From: CBDCVN01 sp965223045
GTDB lineage: Bacteria; Deinococcota; Deinococci; Deinococcales; Trueperaceae
Direction of reading: 5' to 3'
Assembly: GCA_965223045.1 (NCBI GenBank)
Contig: CBDCVN010000013.1
Location: forward strand, 1,674,001 to 1,738,000
DNA: 64,000 nt
The notes beneath the pieces were generated by a model, which was given only the letters and a program-made list of their open reading frames with translations, did not search any database and had not been told where the DNA came from. Of this stretch, positions 26,448-35,260 are shown in pieces. Positions within the stretch are counted from its first letter, which is position 1. Each line of letters begins with the position of its first letter. Position numbers and translations under genes: made by a program.

Positions 26448-27539
26448 TTATCTACTTGATTGTGTTGAATCTTCTGTTCCTAGACTTTGCAAAAACTTTG
26501 CAATATCCTCTATTTGCTCTTCTTCGCCTTCTGCACCCGTCCACAAAGTAGGCATATAGTTAGCAGGCTTAAATTCTTGTGGATCGCGGATCCAAGTCTT
26601 TAAGTTTTCAAGGTTGTTTTCTTTAACACCCGCACCTACCGTATAACGCAAGCCAAAATTAGTAAGATCAGGCTTATCATCTGTGCCTACAGCAAAGTCA
26701 CCATTATAAATGCTGTGACAAGCTGCACAACCTTTTTGTAAAAAGGCTTGTTTGCCTCTAGTAACAGCAGGGTCTGTAGAGATTGATGTTTCTTTGGCAT
26801 TTTGAAACTTTTCAACCCAAGCATTAAATGTTTCTTCTTTATCTACTACCACCCTAAATCGCATGTAGGCATGCGAGCCTAAGCAAAGTTCGGCACATTG
26901 CCCATAATAAACAGCTGATTCATCGGATTCTAACTCGTCAGCAACAAACCAAAGAACATTCTCTTGGTTAGGAATAATATCTTTTTTACCTGCTAGTCTA
27001 GGTACCCAAAAACTATGTAGCACATCAGCAGAGTTTAGCTTTAAAGTTACACGCCGACCTTCAGGAATGTGTAACTCGTTAGCAGTTGCAATGCCATATT
27101 CAGGGTACTCAAATTTCCACCACCACTGATAACCTGTAACATTAACAACTAATTCACCTTCAGCAGAACGATTTTTCGCTGCTTCTTGTTTATAAGTTAA
27201 ACCTACTGTTGGCCAAGCAATGACTGCTAGAAGTAGTACAGGAATAACCCACCAAACAAACTCAGCAAGGGTGTTGCCGTGCACTTGAGCTGGTATAGCT
27301 TTAGCATCCTCATCATCCTTAGCACGGAACCGCCAGATAATATAAGCCATTACCGCTGCTACAATAATAAAGACCACTGTCCCTAGCCAAAAAGTAAGCA
27401 TAAAGAGATCTAGTTGATCTTGGGCAATTTCCCCTTTAACGTCAAAAGTTGAACCGGGGCCACTAAGGGAGCAACCCGAAAGTATGAGCAGCAACCCATA
27501 GTATAAAAGCCCATAGTATAACCACTTTCTTTTGAGCAC
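26448..27539 (-). CDS. coxB: Cytochrome c oxidase subunit II with cytochrome c domain (caa3 type)
   Basis: A lipoprotein with signal helix and lipobox LSGC near residue 22, two transmembrane helices, a CuA cupredoxin domain with CAELCLGSHAYMRF, and a C-terminal cytochrome c with CAACH near residue 280: the caa3 arrangement. I choose the GTG at 27539 because AGGAGG lies 4 nt upstream; the open frame from TTG 27554 would place that ribosome site inside the coding region. The signal helix repeats YYGLL twice, from a 12-bp direct repeat in the DNA. It is the first gene of the six-gene oxidase operon. Confidence 0.93.
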   Translation of the reverse strand: MLKRKWLYYGLLYYGLLLILSGCSLSGPGSTFDVKGEIAQDQLDLFMLTFWLGTVVFIIVAAVMAYIIWRFRAKDDEDAKAIPAQVHGNTLAEFVWWVIPVLLLAVIAWPTVGLTYKQEAAKNRSAEGELVVNVTGYQWWWKFEYPEYGIATANELHIPEGRRVTLKLNSADVLHSFWVPRLAGKKDIIPNQENVLWFVADELESDESAVYYGQCAELCLGSHAYMRFRVVVDKEETFNAWVEKFQNAKETSISTDPAVTRGKQAFLQKGCAACHSIYNGDFAVGTDDKPDLTNFGLRYTVGAGVKENNLENLKTWIRDPQEFKPANYMPTLWTGAEGEEEQIEDIAKFLQSLGTEDSTQSSR

Positions 27540-27554
27540 ATGTCCTCCTATCAA

Positions 27555-27935
27555 ACGAATCTAAATGTAAAGTTAAGCACGAATAATATGTAACCAGTAA
27601 AGTAATGTTAATCTTTTCAAGCTCACATCAACTTAACTCAAGCCTTAATAGCAGTGATGTGTGAGCAAAGCTTAATTATATAGTTAATACTCCAAAATAG
27701 CATAGAGCCAATTCTCAGCGCATTGTAACGCCCTAGGCAATAATGTCCTAGAGGACGTTTGTCCTCAGTAGCGGCTTTTATCTTAACGTTTTGCTATTCT
27801 TTGGAGTACGACCAATTTGGGAAGTTTTAAGCGGTGGACTAGGCAACAAATTGATTATGTTTTGGCTTAACTTGACTTTGAGAATGTTAGATAACTGGCA
27901 AACATAATTACAGCCATAAAGACACAAGGAATAAA
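27555..27935. other. Long non-coding stretch before the oxidase operon
   Basis: No gene is supported. It should hold the oxidase operon promoter on the minus strand; I see AT-rich DNA but no box I would defend. The main structure is the 121-bp inverted-repeat segment at 27688-27808. Confidence 0.4.
27688..27808. repeat. 121-bp segment bounded by an imperfect 15-bp inverted repeat
   Basis: TACTCCAAAATAGCA at the left end is matched by TGCTATTCTTTGGAGTA at the right end (two extra bases). The interior contains GTCCTAGAGGAC and other small palindromes. It could be a short mobile element or a structured RNA; no coding frame is evident. Confidence 0.4.
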
Positions 27936-28031
27936 ATGAACCTTACAGACTACAGAGAAAGCTTAAAAACAATGTTGGTTTTTGGAAGGAACAAGAAATT
28001 ATTAAATTTATCACGTTTGCTATGGAGCTAG

Positions 28032-28285
28032 GGCATGTGGATATGACAAATCAGAAATTGCACGCATTGGATATCAAAACCAAACTAGCCAGTCTCAGGA
28101 CAGCTATTTGTTAGAAAATGTGAATTCCAAAAAAAATTGCAGGATAGCCTATATTTGCGAGAAGCTTTAGTTGTTAACCACATAATCTTTACCAGATTGC
28201 AGAGGAGCTTATGCGTCAGCATCAGGATTATCCAAGGTATTTAAGAGTAGCGTTTTCGATTTCACACTCTAGGTGTCCACACGCC
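28032..28285. mobile_element. MITE-like element, copy 1 (254 bp)
   Basis: Bounded by terminal inverted repeats: GGCATGTGGAtA at the left and TGTCCACACGCC at the right (11 of 12 match when the right end is reversed in copy 2). It is flanked by CTAG on each side (28028-28031 and 28286-28289). No transposase frame; the longest run near the right end would start MRQHQDYPRYLR and is only some 20 codons. It differs from copy 2 at two positions by eye. Confidence 0.75.
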
Positions 28286-28289
28286 CTAG

Positions 28290-28543
28290 GGCATGTGGAC
28301 ATGACAAATCAGAAATTGCACGCATTAGATATCAAAACCAAACTAGCCAGTCTCAGGACAGCTATTTGTTAGAAAATGTGAATTCCAAAAAAAATTGCAG
28401 GATAGCCTATATTTGCGAGAAGCTTTAGTTGTTAACCACATAATCTTTACCAGATTGCAGAGGAGCTTATGCGTCAGCATCAGGATTATCCAAGGTATTT
28501 AAGAGTAGCGTTTTCGATTTCACACTCTAGGTGTCCACACGCC
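28290..28543. mobile_element. MITE-like element, copy 2 (254 bp)
   Basis: Second copy in direct orientation, sharing the central CTAG (28286-28289) with copy 1 and followed by another CTAG (28544-28547). The left end GGCATGTGGACA and right end TGTCCACACGCC are inverted repeats with one mismatch. At the junction the two ends form a near-perfect 26-bp palindrome around CCCTAGGG. A 4-bp CTAG target is of the kind used by IS5-group transposases, so it may be a deletion derivative of such an IS (inference). Confidence 0.75.
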
Positions 28544-28771
28544 CTAGTTGATTTTGATACTAAGTAAATTTCGGTACTTTTGCAAATCGCAAACTTAAGG
28601 GCAAAATTGGTAAATTTGCGCTGCCAGTATCATAGCGGTAGTATGTTGATCGTGCCAACTGTTCTTACTCTAAATATTTTAAGATGTATTTTCAACACTG
28701 TATTGAGAGGCCTTCTTGATTATTAATAACAGGTCACTCTCAAAAGGCAGTTTAGTATTGGGGGTGGAAAA

Positions 28772-31700
28772 ATGCGCCTAGTATCACTAAGCTTACAGGG
28801 TTTTAAGAGCTTTGCTGATAAAACTACTATAGAGTTTGATGAAGGCATTACAGGTGTTGTAGGTCCCAATGGCTCAGGTAAATCAAATGTCATTGACGCC
28901 CTCAAGTGGGCCAGTGGTGGTGGCAGAGCCAGCGAGTTTCGCGCTGGTGACAAAACCGAGCTTATTTTTCACGGTTCAGCTAGTAAACGCGGTCTTGGCT
29001 ATGCCGAGGTGGCCTTGTCGCTAAAGAATGAGCAGGGAAGTTTACATATAACTCGGAGTTTGTTTAAAGATGGTCAAAGTAAACTCAAACTAGGTGGTAA
29101 GAATGCTCGCTTCCTTGATGTAGAAGAGGCTCTAGCAGGTAGTGGTTTGGGCAAGGGTGGATTGGCTATTATTGGCCAAGGGGAAGTAAGTGGGGTGCTA
29201 ATGGCAGATCCAGTTAGACTGCTTGGTTATGTTGAAGAAGCAGCAGGGGTTTCGCGTCTAAGCAGCAGGCGTGAGCAAACTATTGCTCGTTTGGAAACAA
29301 CTCGAGAACACCTAACCCGCTTAGAAGACATAGTCAGTGAACTAGAAAAACAGTTAACACAACTAACAGCAGAAGCTGAGCAAGCTGCCAAATCAGCAGA
29401 GTTAACCCGTGAGAAACTGCAGCTGCGTTTTACCCTAGCCTACCGCCGTGCCGAGAGTTTGCGCATAGAAGTTAAAAGTCTGCAAGATGATGGGACAAAG
29501 CTCGAGAACGAAAGTAAACTAGGAGAGCAATGCCTTAGCGAAGCCAGAGAAAGTTGGCAAAAGGCTAGGGAAGCTGTAACTGAACTGGAAAGCAACTACC
29601 GCCAAGCCTTAGCTGACTTAGAAGCTAAACGTGGTGACGTACGTGTAGCCGAGGAACGCTTAGCTCATTTATTGCAACGCCAACAGGGTTTATTTCGTGA
29701 AGCAGAGCTTATGCAGCGAGATGTTGAGAATTTAGAGAATACCCCAGAACCAACACCTCCTGAAGGTGATGTTGGGGAATTTGAGCAGAGCCTAGAGAAA
29801 ACCCAAGCTCAACTAGCAGAAAAACAACATGCCCTAAGCGAACTGACTGCTAAACAAACAAGCATAGAAGAAAAGCTTAGACAACTGCGGGATATGGAAC
29901 GGGCCCAAGCCCAAGCCGAGGCAGCTTTTGAAAGCCAAGTTAATCAATTAAAGGAGCAACTTAGTGAAATTGAAAAGCGGCTTGAAAACTTGCCTAATAA
30001 TGAAAGTAATGAACAAGAAATAGTTGATAAGTTTGAGAACAAGAAAAAGCATATAATTGAGCAACAAGTAACCTTGGAAACTATGCAGAAACAACTCGTT
30101 GATAGCCAACAAGATCATGCTAATTGTGCCGCTGAAGCTTTGGCTCTAAAGCAAAATCTAAAGCGCATTGAAGCTGCTTTTGAAGCGCGTCAGGGTTATG
30201 CTCAAGGGCCTAAAAATGCTTTACAGTCAGGTATAAGAGGTGTTGTTGGTTCAGTAGCAGACTTACTAAATGTGCCAGATGAATATCAACAAGCTTTAAG
30301 TGCAGCACTAGGCCGCCGTGCTGAAAATGTGGTGGTTGATTCTAGCAATACTGCCCAAGAGGTTATTCGCTATGTTAAACACCAAGGTGGTATGGTAACT
30401 CTTTTACCGCTAGATCTTATTGCAGGCCGCAGTAGCAATATCCCTCATGATTTAACTTATGAGCCTAGTGTTGTGGGTGCTTGCCTTGAGCTAATTGATT
30501 TTGACTCTCAGTACCACAATATTTTTACTCAGCTTCTTGGCAACACCACAGTCATTAAAAGTCTAGATGAAGCTACTAACTTAGCCAAACGCTACAGACA
30601 AAGACCACGCTTTGTAACCTTAGCAGGGGATATTTTAGAGAACTATGGTGCTATAACAGGTGGTAAGCGAGGGGGCGCAAGTGTTGTACTAAACTTGAAA
30701 AATGACTTTGACGCAACTGAAGCAATTTACCATGTGGCAGAAGAAAAGCGTGCAGCAGCCTATAAAAAGTTTGAAGACCTACAAAACCAGACAAATGCTG
30801 CTAAACGGACCTTGTTAGATGAGCAAATGGAGTTAAAGCAGCTCGAGCAACAATACAACCAAGCCCGTGAAGCCACCATTGCTAACAAGTCTCTTGTAGA
30901 AGAGCTTACAAGGCGTCAAGTAGAGCTTAAAGAGCAGCTAGATAACTTAAAACCTCCTGAATTAAACCTTGATATAGCAGAATTACCACAACTTGAGAGT
31001 GAGCAACAAACTTTTGGGCAACAAGTTGAAGAATTAAGGCAAGCCGAGGCTACAGCCAATGCTCAAGTGTCCGAAATTAAGCAACAGTTAGTGCTTTTTA
31101 GAGAACGCGAGCAAAATTACCAGAAAGCAGTTGAGGCTTTTAAAGAAGGACGGTTACATTTAGAGGGGCTTAGAGTAAGACTTAAAGAAATTGACCAAGA
31201 CCTTGCCAAGGCTGGAAAGGAAGTTGAAGAAGCCAAAGAGCAGCAAAGGGTTGCCAAAGCAGCTATACCAAAGAATATTGGTAAAGTTGAAGCCAATTAT
31301 AATGAAGCTACATCCCAAAGCAAACAAGCAGAACAAAAACTAAGTGAGTTGACTGATCAGCAAGCGGAAATAGTAGCTAGATTTGATGAAATAAAACTTA
31401 GCCTAGCTAGACGAGAAAGTGCTATGGAAGCCGCTGAGGGTGATCTAAAAGAATTTCCTGAAGAACTAGAGCCTTTGGAAGGTTCTCTAAGAAAACTACG
31501 CACTCGCTTAAGCGAAGTGGAAGCCGAGCTTGAAGCCATTGGTCCTGTTAACCACCGTGCTCAACAAGATCTTGAAGCTCAGACACAACGCTTTAATGAC
31601 TTGCAAAATCAAAATCAAGAGATTAGTCAAGCTGCTAAAGAGCTTGAAGATATGCTTGCTGATATACAACAAGAAGTTACTACCCGTTTAAATAATGCTC

Positions 31701-32155
31701 TAACTAGACTACGTAAAAACTTCCAGACACATGTTAAGGAGCTCTTTGGAACCAATGCTGATTCTGATATAAAGGTAGATCGCGAAGAGGACCGCCCTGT
31801 AGGTTTAAAGATAAGTTTGCAACCTAGCAATAAACAAACGCGCTCATTGAATTTATTGTCAGTGGGAGAAAGAACCATGGGAGCAATGGCTTTTCTCTTT
31901 GCGCTTATGTCTGGTGAAAGTACCGAAGGACAAGAGAAAGGTTTGCCCATAGCCATCTTAGATGAGGTAGACGCACCTTTAGATGAAGCTAATATACGCC
32001 GTTTTTGCAGCTTTCTTACTCAGAGAGCTGAAGCAGGTACACAGTTTGTCCTAATTACCCACCAGAAAACTACTATGGAAGTAGCAGATGTCCTTTGGGG
32101 TGTTACAACTGAGGGTGGTGCTAGCCGTGTTTTTAGTATTCGTAAAGATGATTAG
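28772..32155 (+). CDS. smc: Chromosome segregation protein SMC
   Basis: An 1127-residue SMC ATPase that loops and compacts DNA with ScpA/ScpB. Head: GFKSFADKTTIEF and Walker A GPNGSGKSNV (about 32-41). Coiled coils run 160-470 and 640-950, separated by a hinge (about 485-630, RGVVGSVADLLNVPDEYQQA). C-terminal head: signature motif LLSVGERTMGAMAFLF, where the usual LSGGE has V in place of the first G, then Walker B LPIAILDEVDAPLDE. A GGGGGTGG ribosome site precedes the ATG. Transcription would start inside the MITE-flanked region; no scp genes are adjacent. Confidence 0.96.
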   Translation: MRLVSLSLQGFKSFADKTTIEFDEGITGVVGPNGSGKSNVIDALKWASGGGRASEFRAGDKTELIFHGSASKRGLGYAEVALSLKNEQGSLHITRSLFKDGQSKLKLGGKNARFLDVEEALAGSGLGKGGLAIIGQGEVSGVLMADPVRLLGYVEEAAGVSRLSSRREQTIARLETTREHLTRLEDIVSELEKQLTQLTAEAEQAAKSAELTREKLQLRFTLAYRRAESLRIEVKSLQDDGTKLENESKLGEQCLSEARESWQKAREAVTELESNYRQALADLEAKRGDVRVAEERLAHLLQRQQGLFREAELMQRDVENLENTPEPTPPEGDVGEFEQSLEKTQAQLAEKQHALSELTAKQTSIEEKLRQLRDMERAQAQAEAAFESQVNQLKEQLSEIEKRLENLPNNESNEQEIVDKFENKKKHIIEQQVTLETMQKQLVDSQQDHANCAAEALALKQNLKRIEAAFEARQGYAQGPKNALQSGIRGVVGSVADLLNVPDEYQQALSAALGRRAENVVVDSSNTAQEVIRYVKHQGGMVTLLPLDLIAGRSSNIPHDLTYEPSVVGACLELIDFDSQYHNIFTQLLGNTTVIKSLDEATNLAKRYRQRPRFVTLAGDILENYGAITGGKRGGASVVLNLKNDFDATEAIYHVAEEKRAAAYKKFEDLQNQTNAAKRTLLDEQMELKQLEQQYNQAREATIANKSLVEELTRRQVELKEQLDNLKPPELNLDIAELPQLESEQQTFGQQVEELRQAEATANAQVSEIKQQLVLFREREQNYQKAVEAFKEGRLHLEGLRVRLKEIDQDLAKAGKEVEEAKEQQRVAKAAIPKNIGKVEANYNEATSQSKQAEQKLSELTDQQAEIVARFDEIKLSLARRESAMEAAEGDLKEFPEELEPLEGSLRKLRTRLSEVEAELEAIGPVNHRAQQDLEAQTQRFNDLQNQNQEISQAAKELEDMLADIQQEVTTRLNNALTRLRKNFQTHVKELFGTNADSDIKVDREEDRPVGLKISLQPSNKQTRSLNLLSVGERTMGAMAFLFALMSGESTEGQEKGLPIAILDEVDAPLDEANIRRFCSFLTQRAEAGTQFVLITHQKTTMEVADVLWGVTTEGGASRVFSIRKDD

Positions 32156-32202
32156 AACCATAAAAAGAAGGCTTGGATAATACCAAACCTTCAAAAGGGT
32201 GC

Positions 32203-32277
32203 TTAGCAACAACCGCCACCGCAAGAGCAGTCTGGGTCATCACAATCACAAGAATTATTTACAGCGAATGGAATCAT
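32203..32277 (-). CDS. 24-residue Cys-rich peptide coupled to ArsR
   Basis: Starts at ATG 32277, which overlaps the arsR stop codon as ATGA, with GGAGGTGA 3-4 nt upstream. The product has six cysteines in its last 15 residues (CDCDDPDCSCGGGCC), with CxC, CxC and CC spacing like a metallothionein metal-binding cluster. Being translated from the arsR message, it would be made when the regulator is released from its promoter, and could buffer or deliver a soft metal ion to the regulator or elsewhere (inference). Too short to assign to a family. Confidence 0.6.
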   Translation of the reverse strand: MIPFAVNNSCDCDDPDCSCGGGCC

Positions 32278-32624
32278 GGTTCACCTCCTTCATCAGAGAT
32301 TCCTTCGTCGACTAAGGTCATAGGGTTATTATTTGGTGTGCAGCACTGAGCGAATTCTAACATTATTGCCTGAAAACCATTTTGATTGAGTTCATAATAT
32401 ATAAAACGACTACGCTTTTTAGCTGTGACAAGACCTGCTTGCACAAGAACCTTCATGTGATGACTTACTGTTGGTTGTGTTAGCCCCAAGAAGCTTTCAA
32501 CATCACAAGCACAAACACCATCATCATTTATGCAACAGGTTTTGTTGGGTGTCTTGAGAAAATGAATGATCGATAATCTTACAGGGTCACCTAAAGCCTT
32601 GAATTTGGAGACAAGGTCATTCAT
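32274..32624 (-). CDS. ArsR/SmtB-family metal- or metalloid-responsive repressor
   Basis: A 116-residue winged-helix repressor. The recognition helix is FLGLTQPTVSHHMKVLVQAGLV. A Cys cluster TCCINDDGVCACDVE (residues 28-42) contains a CxC at the alpha3 position used by arsenite/antimonite- or soft-metal-sensing ArsR proteins. The -10 box TAAGAT ends 6 nt before the ATG, so the message is probably leaderless; the -35 box lies in a palindrome that is a likely operator, giving autoregulation. It is followed, with overlap, by the 24-residue Cys-rich peptide. Confidence 0.88.
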   Translation of the reverse strand: MNDLVSKFKALGDPVRLSIIHFLKTPNKTCCINDDGVCACDVESFLGLTQPTVSHHMKVLVQAGLVTAKKRSRFIYYELNQNGFQAIMLEFAQCCTPNNNPMTLVDEGISDEGGEP

Positions 32625-32630
32625 AACTTC

Positions 32631-32661
32631 ATCTTACATCATTGTATTGATATATGTCAAT
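32631..32661 (-). promoter_or_regulatory. arsR promoter with overlapping palindromic operator
   Basis: On the minus strand TTGACA (32655-32660), 18-bp spacer, TAAGAT (32631-32636). The -35 box lies inside ATTGACATATATCAAT (32646-32661), a near-perfect palindrome with TTGA/TCAA half-sites typical of ArsR-family operators. Confidence 0.6.
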
Positions 32662-32880
32662 GTATAAATGTGAATACATCTCCAAATCAGGGATTTTTTA
32701 CCCGACCCTTATTGGAACCCTTTTACAATACTATCAAGGAGCAAGAGTCAATTTTGAAAACATTTCCTGATTGGGTAAGACCTATTTCACGGTTTGCAGG
32801 AAAATAAAATATAGTCATTTATTATCAAGCGCTCATATTTTGAACTTGTGTCAATAATACTTAATGTTTACTTTATTTAC

Positions 32881-33834
32881 TTAAGCTGTAGTAAGGTTAA
32901 AGGTATACAGAAACACTATATAAGCTAAATAGATAACAAGTAACACCACACCATCTAACCGTCCTAAGCGACTTCTACCTAACATAAATGGAATAAGTAA
33001 AATACCTAAAAACATCATTAACCCAATATCAATAAGCAAGCCAGTATTAGACATTAAACTATCAAAGTCAGGATTAATAGGGTATACCACAGCAGTAATA
33101 CCTAAAATGGCTAACACATTAAAAACATTTGAACCTATTATATTGCCTAAAATAAGATCAGTTTCTTTTTTGATGGCAGCAACTATACTACTAGCTAATT
33201 CAGGCAAACTAGTACCAAATGCAACCACGGTAAGTCCAATTATTCTCTCAGGTACACCCAAAAACTGAGCAATATCAACAGCACCTTCAACTAGAATCTT
33301 AGCTCCCACAACTAGAATAACAACTCCAACAACTGTTCCTAAAAACGCTAGCCATATCGGCATTTTGGCAGGTGCAATTGCTATATCTGCTTCACTTGAG
33401 CCTCTTCTAAATTGATATACTAAATAAATTAGTAAGAGAAGTATTAAAAATAACCCTTCAAAGCGTTGTATTTGCCCATCCCACATAGCAGGCACAACTA
33501 AAAGCATTATCAAAAGCATTATAGGCACTTCACGCAAGGCAAAAACTCGCCTTGTTAATAAAGGGTAAACAATAGCTGTTAAGCCAAGGATTAACCCTAC
33601 ATTAGCAATGTTTGAGCCTATTACATTACCAATAGCAACTTCAGGCACACCCTGGAAAGCTGACATGAGAGTTGCAGCTAGTTCGGGGCTCGAGGTACCA
33701 AAAGCAACAACAGTAAGACCTATAACTAATGAACTAACACCTAATTGCTTAGCAAGGTTAGTAGAACTACGTACTAGTGCCTCACCACCTAAATAAAGGA
33801 GTCCAGCGCCAAGAATAACAAAAACTATACTCAT
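32881..33834 (-). CDS. CaCA-family calcium/sodium exchanger (YrbG-like)
   Basis: A 317-residue, ten-helix cation exchanger. The two inverted alpha repeats are clear: GTSSPELAATLMSA with GNVIGSNIANVGLILG (residues 46-85), and GTSLPELASSIVAAI with GNIIGSNVFNVLAILG (residues 208-245); the Glu in each repeat coordinates the ion. It exports Ca2+ in exchange for Na+ or H+. It is monocistronic and divergent from nuoH, with 81 bp between the starts. Confidence 0.93.
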   Translation of the reverse strand: MSIVFVILGAGLLYLGGEALVRSSTNLAKQLGVSSLVIGLTVVAFGTSSPELAATLMSAFQGVPEVAIGNVIGSNIANVGLILGLTAIVYPLLTRRVFALREVPIMLLIMLLVVPAMWDGQIQRFEGLFLILLLLIYLVYQFRRGSSEADIAIAPAKMPIWLAFLGTVVGVVILVVGAKILVEGAVDIAQFLGVPERIIGLTVVAFGTSLPELASSIVAAIKKETDLILGNIIGSNVFNVLAILGITAVVYPINPDFDSLMSNTGLLIDIGLMMFLGILLIPFMLGRSRLGRLDGVVLLVIYLAYIVFLYTFNLTTA

Positions 33835-33915
33835 TAACCTAACCTATCAAATTTTTGCTCCTAATGTTAGAGTTTATTATAATGTTAGGCATAATATATA
33901 TTTTGAAAGCTGGTT

Positions 33916-35190
33916 ATGCCTCTTAAAAATCATACCCAACTAAACCACATTCCCATACCACCAGATAGGCATTTCAGGCCCAAACTGGTAGGTTACAATC
34001 CAGTTCAATCAAATAATCTTTCTAAAATCTTTGGTTATGGCTTACTTTTCATAGCTATGATTGCTTTATTACTTACTATTTTTGGGTTTCTACCTTGGCT
34101 CTTTAAATTAACTAATTCTCCTTTTGCAAAGGATGGAGAGTTTACAGTTTGGGGTTTGATAAGCTATGGCATATTGGCAGCTTTACTTAGCTTTCTAGTT
34201 ATTGCTATAGCTGCTCTTATATTAATTTTACTACTTAGAAAGTATTTGGCTTTAATTCAGAACCGTTATGGACCTGTACACAATGGCCCTGGAGGTGTTT
34301 TTCAAACCATAGCAGATGCTTTTAAGTTGATTTCTAAAGAAGATTTTAGGCCTGCTCGAGCCGACCCTTGGGTATTCACTATTGCCCCCATAATGCTTTT
34401 CATCTCTACTTTTTTATTTATGGCTGTACTACCTTTTGCACCCCAGTGGGTGCTTGCCGACTTAGATGCTGGCCTGCTCTTCATCATTGCTGCAGGCACA
34501 CTTGGAGCTTATGGTGTATTAATAGCAGGCTGGAGCACAGGCAATAAATACGGCCTTTTAGGAGGTCTGCGCGCAGCTGCTCAGTTAGTTAGTTATGAAA
34601 TCCCCTTAGCTATTTCATTCCTTAGTGTAGCTCTATGGGTAGGCAGCCTTAACTTAACCCATATTGTAGAAGCACAGCACTCTTATTGGACTTGCTTTCC
34701 TCTTTTTATATCCGCTTTTGTTTACTTTATCGCTAGCCTTGCCGAAATCAAAATGACACCTTTTGATCTACCAGAGGCCGAATCAGAATTAGTGGCTGGG
34801 TTCCACACTGAATATTCAGGAATGCGTTTTGGCTTTTTCTTTGTAGCAGAGTTTGCCGAACTTTTTCTTTTACCAGCCCTAGGCGTCACATTATTCTTGG
34901 GAGGTTACCAGCAACCCTTTGCAGGCGTCTGGGATTTTGCTAATGTATTGCGTAATTTAGGTGTAGTAAATAGCACTTTAAACCAATTTGGGCATTTTTT
35001 AGCAGCAAGCTATGGCTTACTATGGTTTTTAGCTAAAACAGCAGTGATTTCATGGTTGATTATGTGGGTGCGTGCCACACTACCTAGATATCGCGATGAT
35101 CAATTAATGGAGATTTGTTGGAAAGGTCTAATTCCTCTTGCCATGATTGGCTTAGCAGTTGCTGTGTTAATGAAATTACTTTTGAACTAA
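33916..35190 (+). CDS. nuoH: NADH-quinone oxidoreductase subunit H, isolated gene
   Basis: A 424-residue membrane subunit at the quinone site of complex I. Recognisable blocks: ALIQNRYGPVHNGPGGVFQ, LKLISKEDFRPARADPWVF-like region, LRAAAQLVSYEIPL, and AEIKMTPFDLPEAESELVAGFHTEYSGM. All are near consensus. The first 35 residues are a hydrophilic extension. Normally nuoH is inside the nuoA-N cluster; here it is alone between an exchanger gene and a tRNA relic, so it has either been displaced or is an extra copy. Confidence 0.93.
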   Translation: MPLKNHTQLNHIPIPPDRHFRPKLVGYNPVQSNNLSKIFGYGLLFIAMIALLLTIFGFLPWLFKLTNSPFAKDGEFTVWGLISYGILAALLSFLVIAIAALILILLLRKYLALIQNRYGPVHNGPGGVFQTIADAFKLISKEDFRPARADPWVFTIAPIMLFISTFLFMAVLPFAPQWVLADLDAGLLFIIAAGTLGAYGVLIAGWSTGNKYGLLGGLRAAAQLVSYEIPLAISFLSVALWVGSLNLTHIVEAQHSYWTCFPLFISAFVYFIASLAEIKMTPFDLPEAESELVAGFHTEYSGMRFGFFFVAEFAELFLLPALGVTLFLGGYQQPFAGVWDFANVLRNLGVVNSTLNQFGHFLAASYGLLWFLAKTAVISWLIMWVRATLPRYRDDQLMEICWKGLIPLAMIGLAVAVLMKLLLN

Positions 35191-35196
35191 AAAATT

Positions 35197-35260
35197 TGGT
35201 GTGCCCAGAAGGATTTAAACCCTAGACCCTTTGACCCAAAGGTACATTTTACCTGTATTG
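35197..35260 (-). pseudogene. 3' half of a degenerate tRNA
   Basis: On the minus strand the sequence ends in TGGGCAC-A-CCA after an imperfect T-arm (GGGTTTAAATCC, with TTTAAAT instead of TTCGAnn) and an anticodon-like hairpin CCTTTGGGTCAAAGG. No matching 5' acceptor strand or D-arm is found upstream. It resembles the 3' part of an Arg- or Pro-type tRNA, the form left after integration at a tRNA gene. Confidence 0.4.

Larger units (their letters stand above)
27936..28567 (+). pseudogene. Small gene relic interrupted by the tandem MITE-like elements
   Basis: An ATG at 27936 with AAGGA upstream opens a frame (MNLTDYRESLKT); shifted by two bases, the frame continues FWKEQEIIKFITFAMEL up to a CTAG at 28028. 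If both repeat elements and one CTAG are removed, the same frame continues VDFDTK and stops at 28565-28567. The product is not recognised. The reconstruction is inference, but it explains the split at the target site. Confidence 0.35.

Noticed and set aside
26448..27554. TTG start for subunit II at 27554
   Set aside because: The AGGAGG site would be inside the coding region; the GTG at 27539 fits better.
28028..28547. CRISPR or tandem-repeat array
   Set aside because: Only two copies of 254 bp with inverted ends, no spacer pattern, no cas genes.
33916..35190. Hydrogenase or formate-hydrogenlyase membrane subunit (HycD type)
   Set aside because: The conserved NuoH blocks (EIKMTPFDLPEAESELVAGFHTEYSGM-type) and the length favour NuoH, and no hydrogenase genes are near.
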